Assembly: GCA_031552535.1 (NCBI GenBank)
Contig: JAVBMJ010000003.1
Span: 1 to 46,713 of the forward strand
Source: JAVBMJ01 sp031552535
GTDB taxonomy: Bacteria; Bacteroidota; Bacteroidia; Bacteroidales; Rikenellaceae
DNA: 46,713 nt
Direction: 5' to 3'
Below, piece by piece: positions 1 through 9,877 of the stretch. Under the pieces are notes generated by a model that saw only the letters and a list, made by a program, of their open reading frames with translations, was not told the origin of the DNA and did no database searches. The position numbers and the translations under genes are program-made. Each line of letters starts with the position of its first letter. The first letter of the stretch is position 1.

Positions 1-2022
1 CTGGATATCGTAGCCGTAGGCAGTGGTCTCCAGAGAGTTGTGGATCTTCTTCGACATAACGCGCCCCAGCTCGTCGTAGCCCCACTCCGCAACGCGGACG
101 CGGCCGTTGACTTCGTCGCCGAAAAGCTGCTGGTCGACCCATGTGGCGTAGCCCTGGGCGTCGTAGCCGAACCACTTGTCGTAGCCGTGGGTAACGCCCT
201 CAACGCTCTGGCTGACACGCGAGCGGGTGACGCGCCCCGCGAAATCGTGGGCGTTCGACACCACCTCAAGCCCCGAAGGGTAGAGGCCGCCGACGGTCTG
301 GATCGTACGGTAATCGGCGTCGTAATAGACCGCCGAAACAAGCCATTGCGCCTCGCCGGCACCCAGAACACGCGTCAGTGTACCGGTCAAAAGACCCGAA
401 ACATCGGAAGAAGGCGCAGAGCCGAGGCCCTCCGAAGTCCGGAAGCCGTATTCGTCGCCCGTCTGCCACGAGTAATCGTCATAGTAAGTAACGCTGAGCA
501 CCTGGCCGGGGTCGGTGACCGAGGGGTAGCTCTGGTCGGTGTAGCCGTGGAGGTCGCCGCCGCGGTTCTCTCCCAATATGGCGAGTTGCCATCCGTCGTG
601 CCCTAAATTTTCGTTCAGCGCCCGGTAATGATCCTCGTAGCTGCCTCCGGCGTGGATGCCGGTCATTATGGGGCGGTCGTAGAAGTCGTATTTCGTGAAG
701 GTCCACAGGCCGGTGTGGCGCTGATTCCCGGTCTGGATCATGGCCAAACGCCCGCGGGCGTCGTAAACCCGGAAGACGGGTTCGGCCCCCGGCACCCACT
801 GCCGCACGGCGCGGCCCCACTTGTCGTATTCGGTATAGTAGCAGTAGCGGCCAAGCGACGCCAGGTCGTAGGTGCCGGGCACGGTGAGCAGCGAGTCCTG
901 CGCCGGAGGGACGACGTAGCGCTGGCGCCCCATGTCGTCGTAGACATAGTAGGTGAAACGGCGGTCGCCAGACGCGGGACGGCTCTCGCGGGCTACAAGA
1001 CGTCCCCCGGCATCGCGGTATTCCAGATTGCGGCGCGACACACCGTGGGCCTGCTCCTCGTCGCCCCAGAACTCGACATTGCGCGTCTCGCCGACGGTGA
1101 GCTGCGATGGGTCGTAATTGCCCGCAAACAACAGCGAAGTGCCGTCGGGGGCGATCTCAAAACGTTTCACGGGGTAGTCCGGTGTATTGAGACCGTGGGT
1201 GTGGAACGTCGGATATGCCGTTATGCTATTGTATATCCCTACTCCACCCTCCTTCTCGACCATGCCCAGGTAAGATTTGTCGTAGTGCTTAATGGCATAG
1301 GGATAGCGGTTATCGTCGTGTCCCGCGAATTTCTGCATGTAGTAGGCGCTCTGGGCCGAAACCGGGTCGGCGACGAAATCCGCAGCGGCGTTCGTAGCGA
1401 CATAAGGCAGGTGGCTCACCGAGTCGGGGCGGCCCATGCAGTCATATTTTATGAAATTGACATGGTCGCCGCGCAGCAGCGCCGCCGAAGGTGAGGCATC
1501 GCTCCTGACCGACTGCACGGGACGTCCCAGACCATCGTAGTAGGTCGTCGCGGTATGCGGCCCTTCGCCATCGGCCCGGGTATAGACCGTGTGCGTAATA
1601 CGGTCCGGTTGGCGCGGCGGCAGCGAAGGCTGGGTATAAGTCACGGTGCGCTGGAAGGGGCGGCGAGTGGATACGTAATTTTCCTGCAAATCCTCTTCCA
1701 GGTAAAATGTTATCGTCCCGGAACGCATCTGCCCGCTATAATTGGGTTCGAAGTCCATACCGAAAGCAATCATATGCGTTTCATGGGAATAATAGCGGCT
1801 TAAGTAATACCGGTATTGACCTGGACTGCTGTATTGGCGTTCAAGACAGTGAAAAGTGAGGTATTGGGTAGTATCTAACTCTATGGCCTCACTTTCCACC
1901 GAAAGGTCCAGAAAATGCTCGAACTCGCCTCCCCCGGCGGGAACCGTGAGAGTTTGGGATCGCAACGAAGCATGGACCCAGAACAATACGGCGAACAGTA
2001 TGATTATTTTTATATTTTTCAT
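1..2022 (-). CDS. Secreted Rhs/YD-repeat protein with DUF6443-type N-terminal region (3' end beyond window)
   Basis: The minus-strand frame is open without a stop from the ATG at 2022 to the window edge (674 codons), so the C-terminal part is missing. It begins with a signal peptide (MKNIKIIILFAVLFWVHAS). After a short beta-rich stretch comes the segment with YYDGLGRPVQSV, typical of the DUF6443 region of Bacteroidota Rhs proteins. Many YD-type repeats follow (YDCMGRPDSV, YDDMGRQRYV, YDKWGRAVRQ, YDARGRLAMI, YDELGRVMSK). Such proteins usually end in an Rhs core and a variable C-terminal domain, sometimes a toxin; that part cannot be seen here. The start lies two bases after the stop of the upstream Rhs-type gene, so the two are probably co-transcribed and translationally coupled. 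The role is not known; a large extracellular or surface beta-cage is the expectation from the family. Confidence 0.88.
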   Translation of the reverse strand, partial: MKNIKIIILFAVLFWVHASLRSQTLTVPAGGGEFEHFLDLSVESEAIELDTTQYLTFHCLERQYSSPGQYRYYLSRYYSHETHMIAFGMDFEPNYSGQMRSGTITFYLEEDLQENYVSTRRPFQRTVTYTQPSLPPRQPDRITHTVYTRADGEGPHTATTYYDGLGRPVQSVRSDASPSAALLRGDHVNFIKYDCMGRPDSVSHLPYVATNAAADFVADPVSAQSAYYMQKFAGHDDNRYPYAIKHYDKSYLGMVEKEGGVGIYNSITAYPTFHTHGLNTPDYPVKRFEIAPDGTSLLFAGNYDPSQLTVGETRNVEFWGDEEQAHGVSRRNLEYRDAGGRLVARESRPASGDRRFTYYVYDDMGRQRYVVPPAQDSLLTVPGTYDLASLGRYCYYTEYDKWGRAVRQWVPGAEPVFRVYDARGRLAMIQTGNQRHTGLWTFTKYDFYDRPIMTGIHAGGSYEDHYRALNENLGHDGWQLAILGENRGGDLHGYTDQSYPSVTDPGQVLSVTYYDDYSWQTGDEYGFRTSEGLGSAPSSDVSGLLTGTLTRVLGAGEAQWLVSAVYYDADYRTIQTVGGLYPSGLEVVSNAHDFAGRVTRSRVSQSVEGVTHGYDKWFGYDAQGYATWVDQQLFGDEVNGRVRVAEWGYDELGRVMSKKIHNSLETTAYGYDIQ

Positions 2023-2024
2023 GG

Positions 2025-5000
2025 TTAAAACTGATTATTGTGGTACTCGTATTTTTCGACCGGATTGTGGTCGTTGTCCAGGGTGCGCAGCATCCGGCCG
2101 AAAGCGTCGTATTCCCAGTAGGCCGTTCGTCCGTTATGATCCATTTCGGAGGTCTTGCCCGCGCCGATCTTATATGTATAAGTTTTAATGCGGGCTCCCT
2201 TGGGCACGAGCCTCACCTCGTCGATCCACAGGCCGGGACCACCGCACGAATAACTGTCGCCGGAAGTGCCTGTCATCAGGTCGTGCGTGACCTTCACCCA
2301 GGTCTCACCGCCGTCGGCACTCTGCCACCACGACAGGACGTAGTCACCGGCTGCACGATCCGACAGGTCGGCATCGTAGCTGCCCTGCCACACCTTTTCG
2401 CCCGTACGGGCCTTTTCCGAGGTAATCGCACGGCTGTCGGCAGTCTCCTCGAAACTGGTGTGGAACGCCTTCAGGCCATCGCCGGGTGAAAGAACCGCTC
2501 CCGAATTATAGAATATCGAAACCGAAAGACTCCACGAGGAAAAATCGGCATCGGGATGTATCCCGCTGTTGTTGTACACGAAAAGGGTGTAATTTCCCGC
2601 CCCGGGCAATAGCACCTGCCATCCGGTCAACCACGAACGGGGATCGAAGGTGCGCGATGCGACCACATCTCTGCCGCTGCGGATCTCGGTCACGAACTGG
2701 AACATCTCTTCGTCGAACCATTCGTCGGGCAGGACGACCATGTGTGAAACATCGACGGTTATATATCCGGAAATCCCCGGTTCGAGTTGCACGTCGCGTA
2801 TCACACCGCCGGAGTAGAACCGCGCATAGGGTAATCCATCGTCACCCCCGGGCTGTGGGTCGACGACTATTTTCACATCGGGGTATTCAATTTCGGCAAT
2901 GGGCAGCGATCCGCCGTAACCGTAGATTACCTCCCTGCGGTTGCCATTACGCGAATGGCTGCCCGTAAGATTGAACCGTTCGTCATATCCGTCGAATTCC
3001 TGCACAGTCTCATAGCGCGAATCACAAACCATGTTGCCATTGACGTCCACCGACGACCAATAGAGATGGTCCGTAGAGGCCGGTCCATCCATGGCAAGCA
3101 CCTTCTGTTTCGCAGGTACCGGGACATATTGCATATTGTAGATATCCCTTGGAAGAGATTTATGTTCCGTGAGTTCGGCTCCGACCAGTTTGCCGTTGCG
3201 GAACGTGGCTTTTTCGAGCGGCACGACCATATTATCCGAGCGCATTTGCGAAACGGCGCTGCCTGCTGATCCGCCGGGATACGATCCCGATGTCGACACG
3301 TCGAACGAATATTTTATCTGGGTTTTGATCCGGTTTCCCGCAGCGTCGATGGCAACCACCGAATCGGGCACCATGTATTCTGTGTTGTAATGGTAATTCA
3401 CCGTGGTGGTCATCGACGGGATTCCGATGCCACCATCCCTGCGGGTCATAGAACTTTCAAGGAAGTAAGGCTGCGACACCCATTCGTACTGGCAGAGCAA
3501 TAGGGAGTCTATTATAACAGTCTCCGGTATATCTTTATAATGCGGAACATATCCTTTGATGACGGCTTTGGTGCCGGAAAAATCGCTGTATTTATGCAGC
3601 TCCTCGTAATGCCTTCCCGATTTTGTGAGGTGCTGCAACTTTCCGCGGCGCCAGAATCTCGAATTGTCGGGAAATCCGAACCGCTCCTTTCTGTAGGTGT
3701 CATTTGGAGATTCCGCCGGTTGGATCATAGATAGAATGGCATTATGCGGAGTATAATATACAACTGACGGAGTATCTCTGACCTCTCCTGTCGAAGTATA
3801 GGTGTAGGTTGTTCGCATGCCGTTCGGCGCTATCTCCGTCACCGACGGGTAAAAGACCGGGCCCCCCATACATTCCATATCCACAAGCGGTTTCGAATGG
3901 AAACACACCTCATACAGGCTATTGTCCAACGGTTCCACGTATCCGGCATAAAGATGGTCGGTGGGAGTGAAACACAGGCCGTCTCCGTCTTCTCCGTACT
4001 CATACCGCGTTGTGCTCTGATTACCAGCCCCGTCTGCCTGCCGTATCTCCTTTACCCTCAGGCCGCCCGCTTTATTGTTGAAGTAGGAGAAATAGGCGCT
4101 TAAATAAGAGGCGGGGGCGCTGTTTAGTTCATAGATATATCGTGTTTCGCCCCCCGACGGATATTTTATGGCCTCGAGTATGTGGGCCTTCGTATGCTCC
4201 AGCGACGGGGAGCGGTCGGCGCCGGGAATACTATCGGTTGCAAACTTTATCTTCGGGCGGTCCGTCAGGTTGCCTTTCCCGTTATAATAGCCCCAGAAAT
4301 CGTAATCAAAAGTGTCGGCCGAGGGAAAATAGACCGAAGTGTTGTATTGGAATGTGCACAGAGTCTGCTGCAGATCGCCTGCCTGGCTGTAGATGCGCGT
4401 AAGCAGCGTCCGGTCGTTCTCGCACCGGTAGTCAAGGCAGGTGCTCCTCATGCTTTGGCCTGCATGCAACGACTCCACACGGCTGATCCGGTTATCTGTT
4501 TTATGGAAGATCATCTTCCATCGGGGACCACGGATTTCGCTCACCACTTTCGGACGCCATATACCTACAGATGTTTTGGAAGTTGCCGTATTATGAACGT
4601 CTTCTTCGCCATTGGAAGCATTGTACTTGAATTTGTACATGGTATTCGAATATTCGCAATATTCGGCACCGAGAGTCTGGTAGTCGAAGACCACCTGTTC
4701 GCCCTTGTAATTCGTGATGCTGTTCAGATGCCAGGTGGAGGTGTAGGTATCCGAAAGGTTCAACCCCATGATATGAACATCATACCTGGTTGCGGAGGTC
4801 GTCTCGCGCGAAGCATCGTCCTTCCCGAACACATAGCGGCTGCCGTCGCTATCGGTGATGGTAAAGTACGATTTGCCGATCCATGCGATCTTTACATTCT
4901 GGTAAGGGACCGTGTGGGGAGTGCCGTCGTGGTCGATGACGAACATCCCCGATTTGCCGGGTATCTCGAAGAAAAACAGGTCGGGCTCCGTATCGACAGG

Positions 5001-5486
5001 CACATATTTTACAAAAGGCACACGATCCTCGGCATCGTCTTTACTGAAACCAAGCCCGCGTAAATATTCATATTTACGGTCCTGGCTGAATATATGCAAC
5101 ATCAGCGCCCTCTCGTCGGCGAAGTTCCAATTGTTGCAATAGCCCGTTTCATCGGGTTTGCCTTTCACGATGCGGGTGATTTTGCCACCGGCCGACAGGC
5201 GCCAGCCGAGCCCGACACTGGTGGATTTATCGGCGATTTTGATCCCCGAGGTCTGGTAGCCGACCAATACGGGGACCGAAATACCCCCATCGGAGAATGT
5301 TCCCAAAGGGACCAGGATATTTGCAGCCCCGGAACAGTGGTTCACCGAGCTGCTGATACTTCGTATCAACGCCGAGGCGTCCGACGACGGATACTGGCTC
5401 CGGCCATCCTGGGCCGAGGCGTCGTATACGACAATGGACATGCAGAGCAACACGACCGATGCCCTGAAAAATTCATGGATTTTCAT
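2025..5486 (-). CDS. Secreted Rhs/SpvB-like repeat protein, first of a two-gene Rhs pair
   Basis: A protein of 1153 residues. I chose the ATG at 5486 because it starts a signal peptide (MKIHEFFRASVVLLCMSIVV, cleaved near ASAQ); the 21 codons upstream in frame look non-coding. Near the N-terminus is VGLGWRLSAGGKITR, the GLGW-type motif at the start of Rhs/TcaC/SpvB-like beta-propeller or shell proteins. The middle is Tyr- and Asp-rich and beta-strand rich. The last 60 or so residues contain YD repeats (WEYDAFGRMLRTLDNDHN) and the protein stops there, without an Rhs core or toxin domain. The following gene carries the DUF6443 and YD repeats, so this looks like the N-terminal half of a two-polypeptide Rhs shell. 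A possible promoter (TATATTTG) lies at 5547-5554. Function unknown. Confidence 0.88.
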   Translation of the reverse strand: MKIHEFFRASVVLLCMSIVVYDASAQDGRSQYPSSDASALIRSISSSVNHCSGAANILVPLGTFSDGGISVPVLVGYQTSGIKIADKSTSVGLGWRLSAGGKITRIVKGKPDETGYCNNWNFADERALMLHIFSQDRKYEYLRGLGFSKDDAEDRVPFVKYVPVDTEPDLFFFEIPGKSGMFVIDHDGTPHTVPYQNVKIAWIGKSYFTITDSDGSRYVFGKDDASRETTSATRYDVHIMGLNLSDTYTSTWHLNSITNYKGEQVVFDYQTLGAEYCEYSNTMYKFKYNASNGEEDVHNTATSKTSVGIWRPKVVSEIRGPRWKMIFHKTDNRISRVESLHAGQSMRSTCLDYRCENDRTLLTRIYSQAGDLQQTLCTFQYNTSVYFPSADTFDYDFWGYYNGKGNLTDRPKIKFATDSIPGADRSPSLEHTKAHILEAIKYPSGGETRYIYELNSAPASYLSAYFSYFNNKAGGLRVKEIRQADGAGNQSTTRYEYGEDGDGLCFTPTDHLYAGYVEPLDNSLYEVCFHSKPLVDMECMGGPVFYPSVTEIAPNGMRTTYTYTSTGEVRDTPSVVYYTPHNAILSMIQPAESPNDTYRKERFGFPDNSRFWRRGKLQHLTKSGRHYEELHKYSDFSGTKAVIKGYVPHYKDIPETVIIDSLLLCQYEWVSQPYFLESSMTRRDGGIGIPSMTTTVNYHYNTEYMVPDSVVAIDAAGNRIKTQIKYSFDVSTSGSYPGGSAGSAVSQMRSDNMVVPLEKATFRNGKLVGAELTEHKSLPRDIYNMQYVPVPAKQKVLAMDGPASTDHLYWSSVDVNGNMVCDSRYETVQEFDGYDERFNLTGSHSRNGNRREVIYGYGGSLPIAEIEYPDVKIVVDPQPGGDDGLPYARFYSGGVIRDVQLEPGISGYITVDVSHMVVLPDEWFDEEMFQFVTEIRSGRDVVASRTFDPRSWLTGWQVLLPGAGNYTLFVYNNSGIHPDADFSSWSLSVSIFYNSGAVLSPGDGLKAFHTSFEETADSRAITSEKARTGEKVWQGSYDADLSDRAAGDYVLSWWQSADGGETWVKVTHDLMTGTSGDSYSCGGPGLWIDEVRLVPKGARIKTYTYKIGAGKTSEMDHNGRTAYWEYDAFGRMLRTLDNDHNPVEKYEYHNNQF

Positions 5487-5546
5487 AAATAATATTATTG
5501 GATTAGTGTTTTTGACAGCCGGAGATATCCAGGCCGTCCGCACAGG

Positions 5547-5554
5547 CAAATATA
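5547..5554 (-). promoter_or_regulatory. Candidate -7 box for the Rhs pair
   Basis: The minus strand reads TATATTTG, a match to the Bacteroidota -7 consensus TAnnTTTG, about 60 bases upstream of the chosen start at 5486. No clear TTG lies at the usual -33 distance, so support is moderate. Confidence 0.4.
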
Positions 5555-5753
5555 TCCCCGGGAACCACCGGTGTATTTATACAGTTTCCAACAAAATCCA
5601 CAGAGAGTCTGTCGCAGGTTGCAGCCGATAACAGCGCCACCCACACTTGCTACGCGAGCGGGCCCAGTGCCACCGGTCTGAAAAAGAAGGATAATTAATT
5701 ATGTATGAATCCGGAATAATTGCATATCTTTACATGCTTTTATATACAAGGAC

Positions 5754-7613
5754 ATGCTATCGCCCAGGCTACTAACCACCTGCATCATCATGGCGGCAAC
5801 GTCATGCCTGCCTGTCGTATGTACGGCACAGACGCCGGATGACGACATAATAATAACATCCCGGGAACAGACGTTTGCGTTCAAGATCTCAGGTAAAAAC
5901 GTGGTCCTTGAAGAGAGTTCCACAACAGATTACCTGTGCCTCAAACCGGGCAGGATCGTCGTTGCCGAGTTTTACGACAATCTTTCCAGGATCACCAGGG
6001 TGGGCATCAAGGGGGTGAAAAGCATCAAACCGCAATACGAAATGTACCGGAGCGACGAGTTCTTCTACAGCGACATGCAGGTTTGTTATTTTACCTTGCC
6101 GCTACGGACGAAAGGAGAGTCGGCACAGGTGATTTTCGGGAAACGGTTTAACGACATACATCTACTTCCGAAAATACATCTGGCAAAGCCACAGTTCATG
6201 CGAAGCGGGGTTGTGAAAATCGCAATCCCCGCCTGGATGCAGGCGGATATAGTTGAGAGAAACCTGGGGCCGAATATCCGCAAAGAGGTATGGAATGATC
6301 CGGGAAACAACACCACTAACTACTCTTACACCATTGAAAGCCAGCCTGCCGTAGTGCATGAGGACAACTCCCCAGGCTACAGCCTCGCCCATCCCTATCT
6401 GATGATAGTCCCTAAAACGGCTATGGTCGGAGGAGTGCAGACCACCTACTTCAACGATTTCAAGGATCTATATCGCTGGTACAGGGATATAGCCGGCATG
6501 GCTTCGAACGACATGGAAATAGTCGGTGCACAGGCCCTGGCCATTACCGCCGCCTGTGGTTCGGACAAGGAAAAAATTGCGGAGTTGTACGCGTGGGTAC
6601 AGAATAACATACGTTACGTGGCCTACGAAGACGGCCTGGCCGGATTCAAGCCCGACAACGCCCACGAGGTTTTACGTAAAAAATACGGAGATTGCAAAGG
6701 TATGTCGAACCTGCTGAAAGCGCTGCTCACGGCGGAAGGGTTCGATGCCCGCCTGGCATGGATAGGTACGCGCGAGACAGTCTTTGACGAGTCGGCCGCC
6801 CTGCCCACAGCCGACCATATGATTTGCGCCCTGAGGTGGAACGGCAAGACGTGGTTTCTCGATCCGACAGTAAAATATATGGCGCCCGGCGAGTGCCATG
6901 AGGCGATACAGGGCAAACCGGCCATGATCGAGAACGGCGAGGACTACCTGCTGGAAACCGTACCCGATTTCCCTCCGCACGCCAATACCGACAGTCTCCA
7001 TTGCGTCTACCGGATCGAAGGCACCGCGCTGGCGGCCAAAGGTATGATGTGTTTCACCGGAGAATCCAAACAATATGTAATGTCGGCGATCTATTCGACA
7101 GAGTCCCACCGCAGGGAAGATGTCATCAGAAAGTATCTCGAATGCGGCAGGGTGGAGGACAAAGTAGATAACTTCTGCATCTCCGGCGCCGACCCGAAGT
7201 CGAACCTGGTGGAATTGAATTTTTCTGAAACCCGACGTTCCGGGATACAATTTTCGGATGAGGAGATATATGTGGCGATGGATTATCGAAAAGATTTCCT
7301 CTTTTCATTCTTCGATACGGAGAAACGCAAAACCGATTTCAAGATTCCGTTCAGGGAACGTACAGTGAGGTACGAGCGGCTGGAAATACCCGACGGGTAT
7401 AGCGTATCCCGCATGCCCGGGAACAGTTCGATTGAAGGTCCCGGGTATACCATAAGCATCGATTATTCAACGGAAGGAAACTCTGTGGTCTACCATAAAG
7501 TGATCTCCATCACGGGGGCATTACTCCGAAAGAGCGATTTCGCCACATGGAACCGCGACATGGCCGCACTGAAAAGGTGTTACATGCAACAGGTCGTACT
7601 AAAAAAACATTGA
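5754..7613 (+). CDS. Exported DUF3857/transglutaminase-like protein, triad intact
   Basis: A 619-residue protein with an N-terminal signal peptide (cleavage near VCTAQ, residue 25). The first 220 residues are beta-rich and fit the DUF3857 domain that precedes bacterial transglutaminase-like domains. The transglutaminase-like domain spans about residues 240-385. Its predicted catalytic triad is Cys314 in YGDCKGMS, His355 in TADHMICAL and Asp370 in FLDPT. The C-terminal 230 residues look like a beta-sandwich. Proteins of this family are periplasmic or surface Cys enzymes (protease, amidase or crosslinking); the substrate is not known. The next gene starts 5 bases downstream and is a paralogue with a lost triad, which suggests a working pair. 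A weak -7-like TATCTTTA lies at 5725-5732. Confidence 0.85.
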   Translation: MLSPRLLTTCIIMAATSCLPVVCTAQTPDDDIIITSREQTFAFKISGKNVVLEESSTTDYLCLKPGRIVVAEFYDNLSRITRVGIKGVKSIKPQYEMYRSDEFFYSDMQVCYFTLPLRTKGESAQVIFGKRFNDIHLLPKIHLAKPQFMRSGVVKIAIPAWMQADIVERNLGPNIRKEVWNDPGNNTTNYSYTIESQPAVVHEDNSPGYSLAHPYLMIVPKTAMVGGVQTTYFNDFKDLYRWYRDIAGMASNDMEIVGAQALAITAACGSDKEKIAELYAWVQNNIRYVAYEDGLAGFKPDNAHEVLRKKYGDCKGMSNLLKALLTAEGFDARLAWIGTRETVFDESAALPTADHMICALRWNGKTWFLDPTVKYMAPGECHEAIQGKPAMIENGEDYLLETVPDFPPHANTDSLHCVYRIEGTALAAKGMMCFTGESKQYVMSAIYSTESHRREDVIRKYLECGRVEDKVDNFCISGADPKSNLVELNFSETRRSGIQFSDEEIYVAMDYRKDFLFSFFDTEKRKTDFKIPFRERTVRYERLEIPDGYSVSRMPGNSSIEGPGYTISIDYSTEGNSVVYHKVISITGALLRKSDFATWNRDMAALKRCYMQQVVLKKH

Positions 7614-7618
7614 TCATA

Positions 7619-9829
7619 ATGAAAAGATTCTGTTTCGCTTTTATTCTGTTCGCTTTCAGCCCGCTGGGCAGCAATGCCGCCGGGCCTGACGATTGGGCCG
7701 AATCGATCCGCACCATGGTTTGGGCCTGGGATATTCCCGGGTTTCATAACCGTACGGTTCCCGAAGGTTATGAGAAAGAGTCCGCCGTGATCCTGGCCCG
7801 CCACCGCCGCATCGAGGCCACGGGCGATAAAAGCACTTTCATGAAAGAGCTGCTGACGGGAAGCAGAGCCGGAAAGATCTATTATATCGACATAGAACGT
7901 TCTTTGGTCAGGATCAACGACCAGGCGGCATTGGATTACTTTTCGGAGCATTCGTTCAGGGACAAAGAGAACCGTGGCTTCGGCATGTATAGCAACCTGT
8001 TGCGCACGGTACTTGGCGTACGTATCATAAAACCCGACAGCACGATCAGGGAGGTGGACGTTTCCGCTCTGGCGGTATCCATCACCGAGGGTAAGAACAA
8101 CAAGGAGGCTTACAAAAAACTCGCTATCCCCGAATTGCAGGTGGGCGACATGATAGATATATTTGTCTACGAAATAGCAGAGTTCACGACAATGAACATT
8201 AGCCCGCAGACTATCGGCTTTTATTCCCCGGAATATCCATGCCTGTCGTTCTCGTTGCATTGCGAATTCGGCAAGAATCTCACCATAGAATACCGTTCGG
8301 TGAACGGAGCTCCCGACATGGAGGCACATACGGCGGCTGACGGGAAGATGACACTCGATGCGGCGATGGATAATGTCGCGTGTATAAAAGGAGCCCCGCA
8401 ATGGGTTTCTTATATGCGCTCCATGCCCATGGTGCGGTTGTCGGTATTGCAAAATGCCTCCAAGGCGTTCTATAAACCCTCCAGCGCCCGACCGATAGGC
8501 ATACACAAGGATGTTCCCAGCGATCAGATACTGGAAGATGCACGGGGTTATTACAATTTCGGATTGCGCCATATAAGCACTTCGGGCGGTTTTATGAAGA
8601 ATGTCAACGCCGCAATAGCCGGTTACAGGCAGAAGACGCCCGATGCGACCACGGTGCAACTCGCCGATTATATCTATGCCGCTCTGAATTTCTATTTTCC
8701 CCGGAATAGTTTCTACAATAGAGCCGCATTTTCATTCCTGCTGAGCCACCTGTTTCAGGAGAACGGGATCAGGCCTTTTATAGGATTTGTAACGAGCCGT
8801 TATGATGCAAGGCTTGCGGAAACAGCCAACGACGAAGACTTCTATTCCGGAGTCGCTATCGACGAAGGGGCCAGATTTTATTTTGGTCCTTACCGGTATA
8901 GCCTTGCGGGAGAAGTGCCGGGAGCTTTGCAGGGTGAAACGGCATTCCTTTTCCCGATACAAAAATTTACAAGCTCCCCGGGAGTGAGTGGTGTAGAATT
9001 CAGCCAGCACGGCTTCCAACATGTTATTCCGGTGCAGGAGCCGGCAGAAAACCTTAATGCCACTAAAATGAAGGTCACGTTCTCCGGTGAAGACCGTTTA
9101 AGTCTTATTATAGACCGGGAATCGACCTGGACGGGCACAGGAGATAAACACACCATGCAGAATATGCTCATTTCCTACGAGCCATGGGATTCGGTCGTAC
9201 GCCGTGAACTGCTGATCGGGCAAAGTTATATCGATGAGATAAGCAAACAGAGATCATTGAGGAAGGAGGTGGGCAGCGTACAGACGTATTTTGAAAAAGA
9301 GAGGGAAAAAGCCAAAGAGCGTTTCGGGGAGGAAATATATACATATCACGAGGTCAGGCAGGAGCAAATTATCTCCTGTTCCATTAACGGTTACGGCGCC
9401 TCGCCTGCAAACCCCGCCCTGGTCTATAATATTAAATACAGCATAGATAGTTTTGTGAAAAATGCCGGGGACAATCTGGTTCTCGATGCAGGCAAACTTA
9501 TCGGCACCCAATGGGTCCCAACGGCTACAGACCGCGACCGCATTATGGATGCCTATATGCCCGAAGCCAAACAGTTCGACTATCAGATCGAGGTCGTCAT
9601 TCCTGATAATTATTGTGTGGAGGGGGTCGAACGATTGAATTATGATTTTTCCAACGAATATGGCGCATTCTCCTCAAATGCCACGGTAAACGGGCAGGTG
9701 CTGTCGATCTCGGTAAAGAAAATCTACAGCCGGCCCTTTGTCCCTCTGGAAGATTGGGGTAAAATACTGGAAATGGTAGATACCGCCAATGATTTTTACT
9801 CCGTTTCAGTGGTGCTTAAACGTGTGTGA
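7619..9829 (+). CDS. Exported DUF3857-family protein with a degenerate transglutaminase domain
   Basis: A 736-residue protein. The ATG at 7619 is preferred over the upstream in-frame ATG at 7547, because it starts a clear signal peptide (MKRFCFAFILFAFSPLGSNA) and sits 5 bases after the previous stop. Residues 50-230 resemble DUF3857 (for example VRIIKPDSTIREVDVSAL). Residues 340-430 align by eye with the transglutaminase domain of the upstream gene. There the catalytic Cys is Arg368 (YNRAAFS for GDCKGMS), His is Phe408 (DFYSGVAI for DHMICAL) and Asp is Gly423 (YFGPY for FLDPT). The fold may be kept but thiol catalysis looks impossible. It may bind substrate or regulate its neighbour; that is inference. 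Confidence 0.82.
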   Translation: MKRFCFAFILFAFSPLGSNAAGPDDWAESIRTMVWAWDIPGFHNRTVPEGYEKESAVILARHRRIEATGDKSTFMKELLTGSRAGKIYYIDIERSLVRINDQAALDYFSEHSFRDKENRGFGMYSNLLRTVLGVRIIKPDSTIREVDVSALAVSITEGKNNKEAYKKLAIPELQVGDMIDIFVYEIAEFTTMNISPQTIGFYSPEYPCLSFSLHCEFGKNLTIEYRSVNGAPDMEAHTAADGKMTLDAAMDNVACIKGAPQWVSYMRSMPMVRLSVLQNASKAFYKPSSARPIGIHKDVPSDQILEDARGYYNFGLRHISTSGGFMKNVNAAIAGYRQKTPDATTVQLADYIYAALNFYFPRNSFYNRAAFSFLLSHLFQENGIRPFIGFVTSRYDARLAETANDEDFYSGVAIDEGARFYFGPYRYSLAGEVPGALQGETAFLFPIQKFTSSPGVSGVEFSQHGFQHVIPVQEPAENLNATKMKVTFSGEDRLSLIIDRESTWTGTGDKHTMQNMLISYEPWDSVVRRELLIGQSYIDEISKQRSLRKEVGSVQTYFEKEREKAKERFGEEIYTYHEVRQEQIISCSINGYGASPANPALVYNIKYSIDSFVKNAGDNLVLDAGKLIGTQWVPTATDRDRIMDAYMPEAKQFDYQIEVVIPDNYCVEGVERLNYDFSNEYGAFSSNATVNGQVLSISVKKIYSRPFVPLEDWGKILEMVDTANDFYSVSVVLKRV

Positions 9830-9877
9830 TCCGAAAAGGCTGCCTCGCTATATAAACACACGTCCCGCCTGCTTTCT

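Noticed and set aside
628..1494. A plus-strand open frame of 288 codons within the left-edge Rhs gene
   Set aside because: The minus-strand frame reads as a continuous YD-repeat protein with a signal peptide; the plus frame has no recognisable domain.
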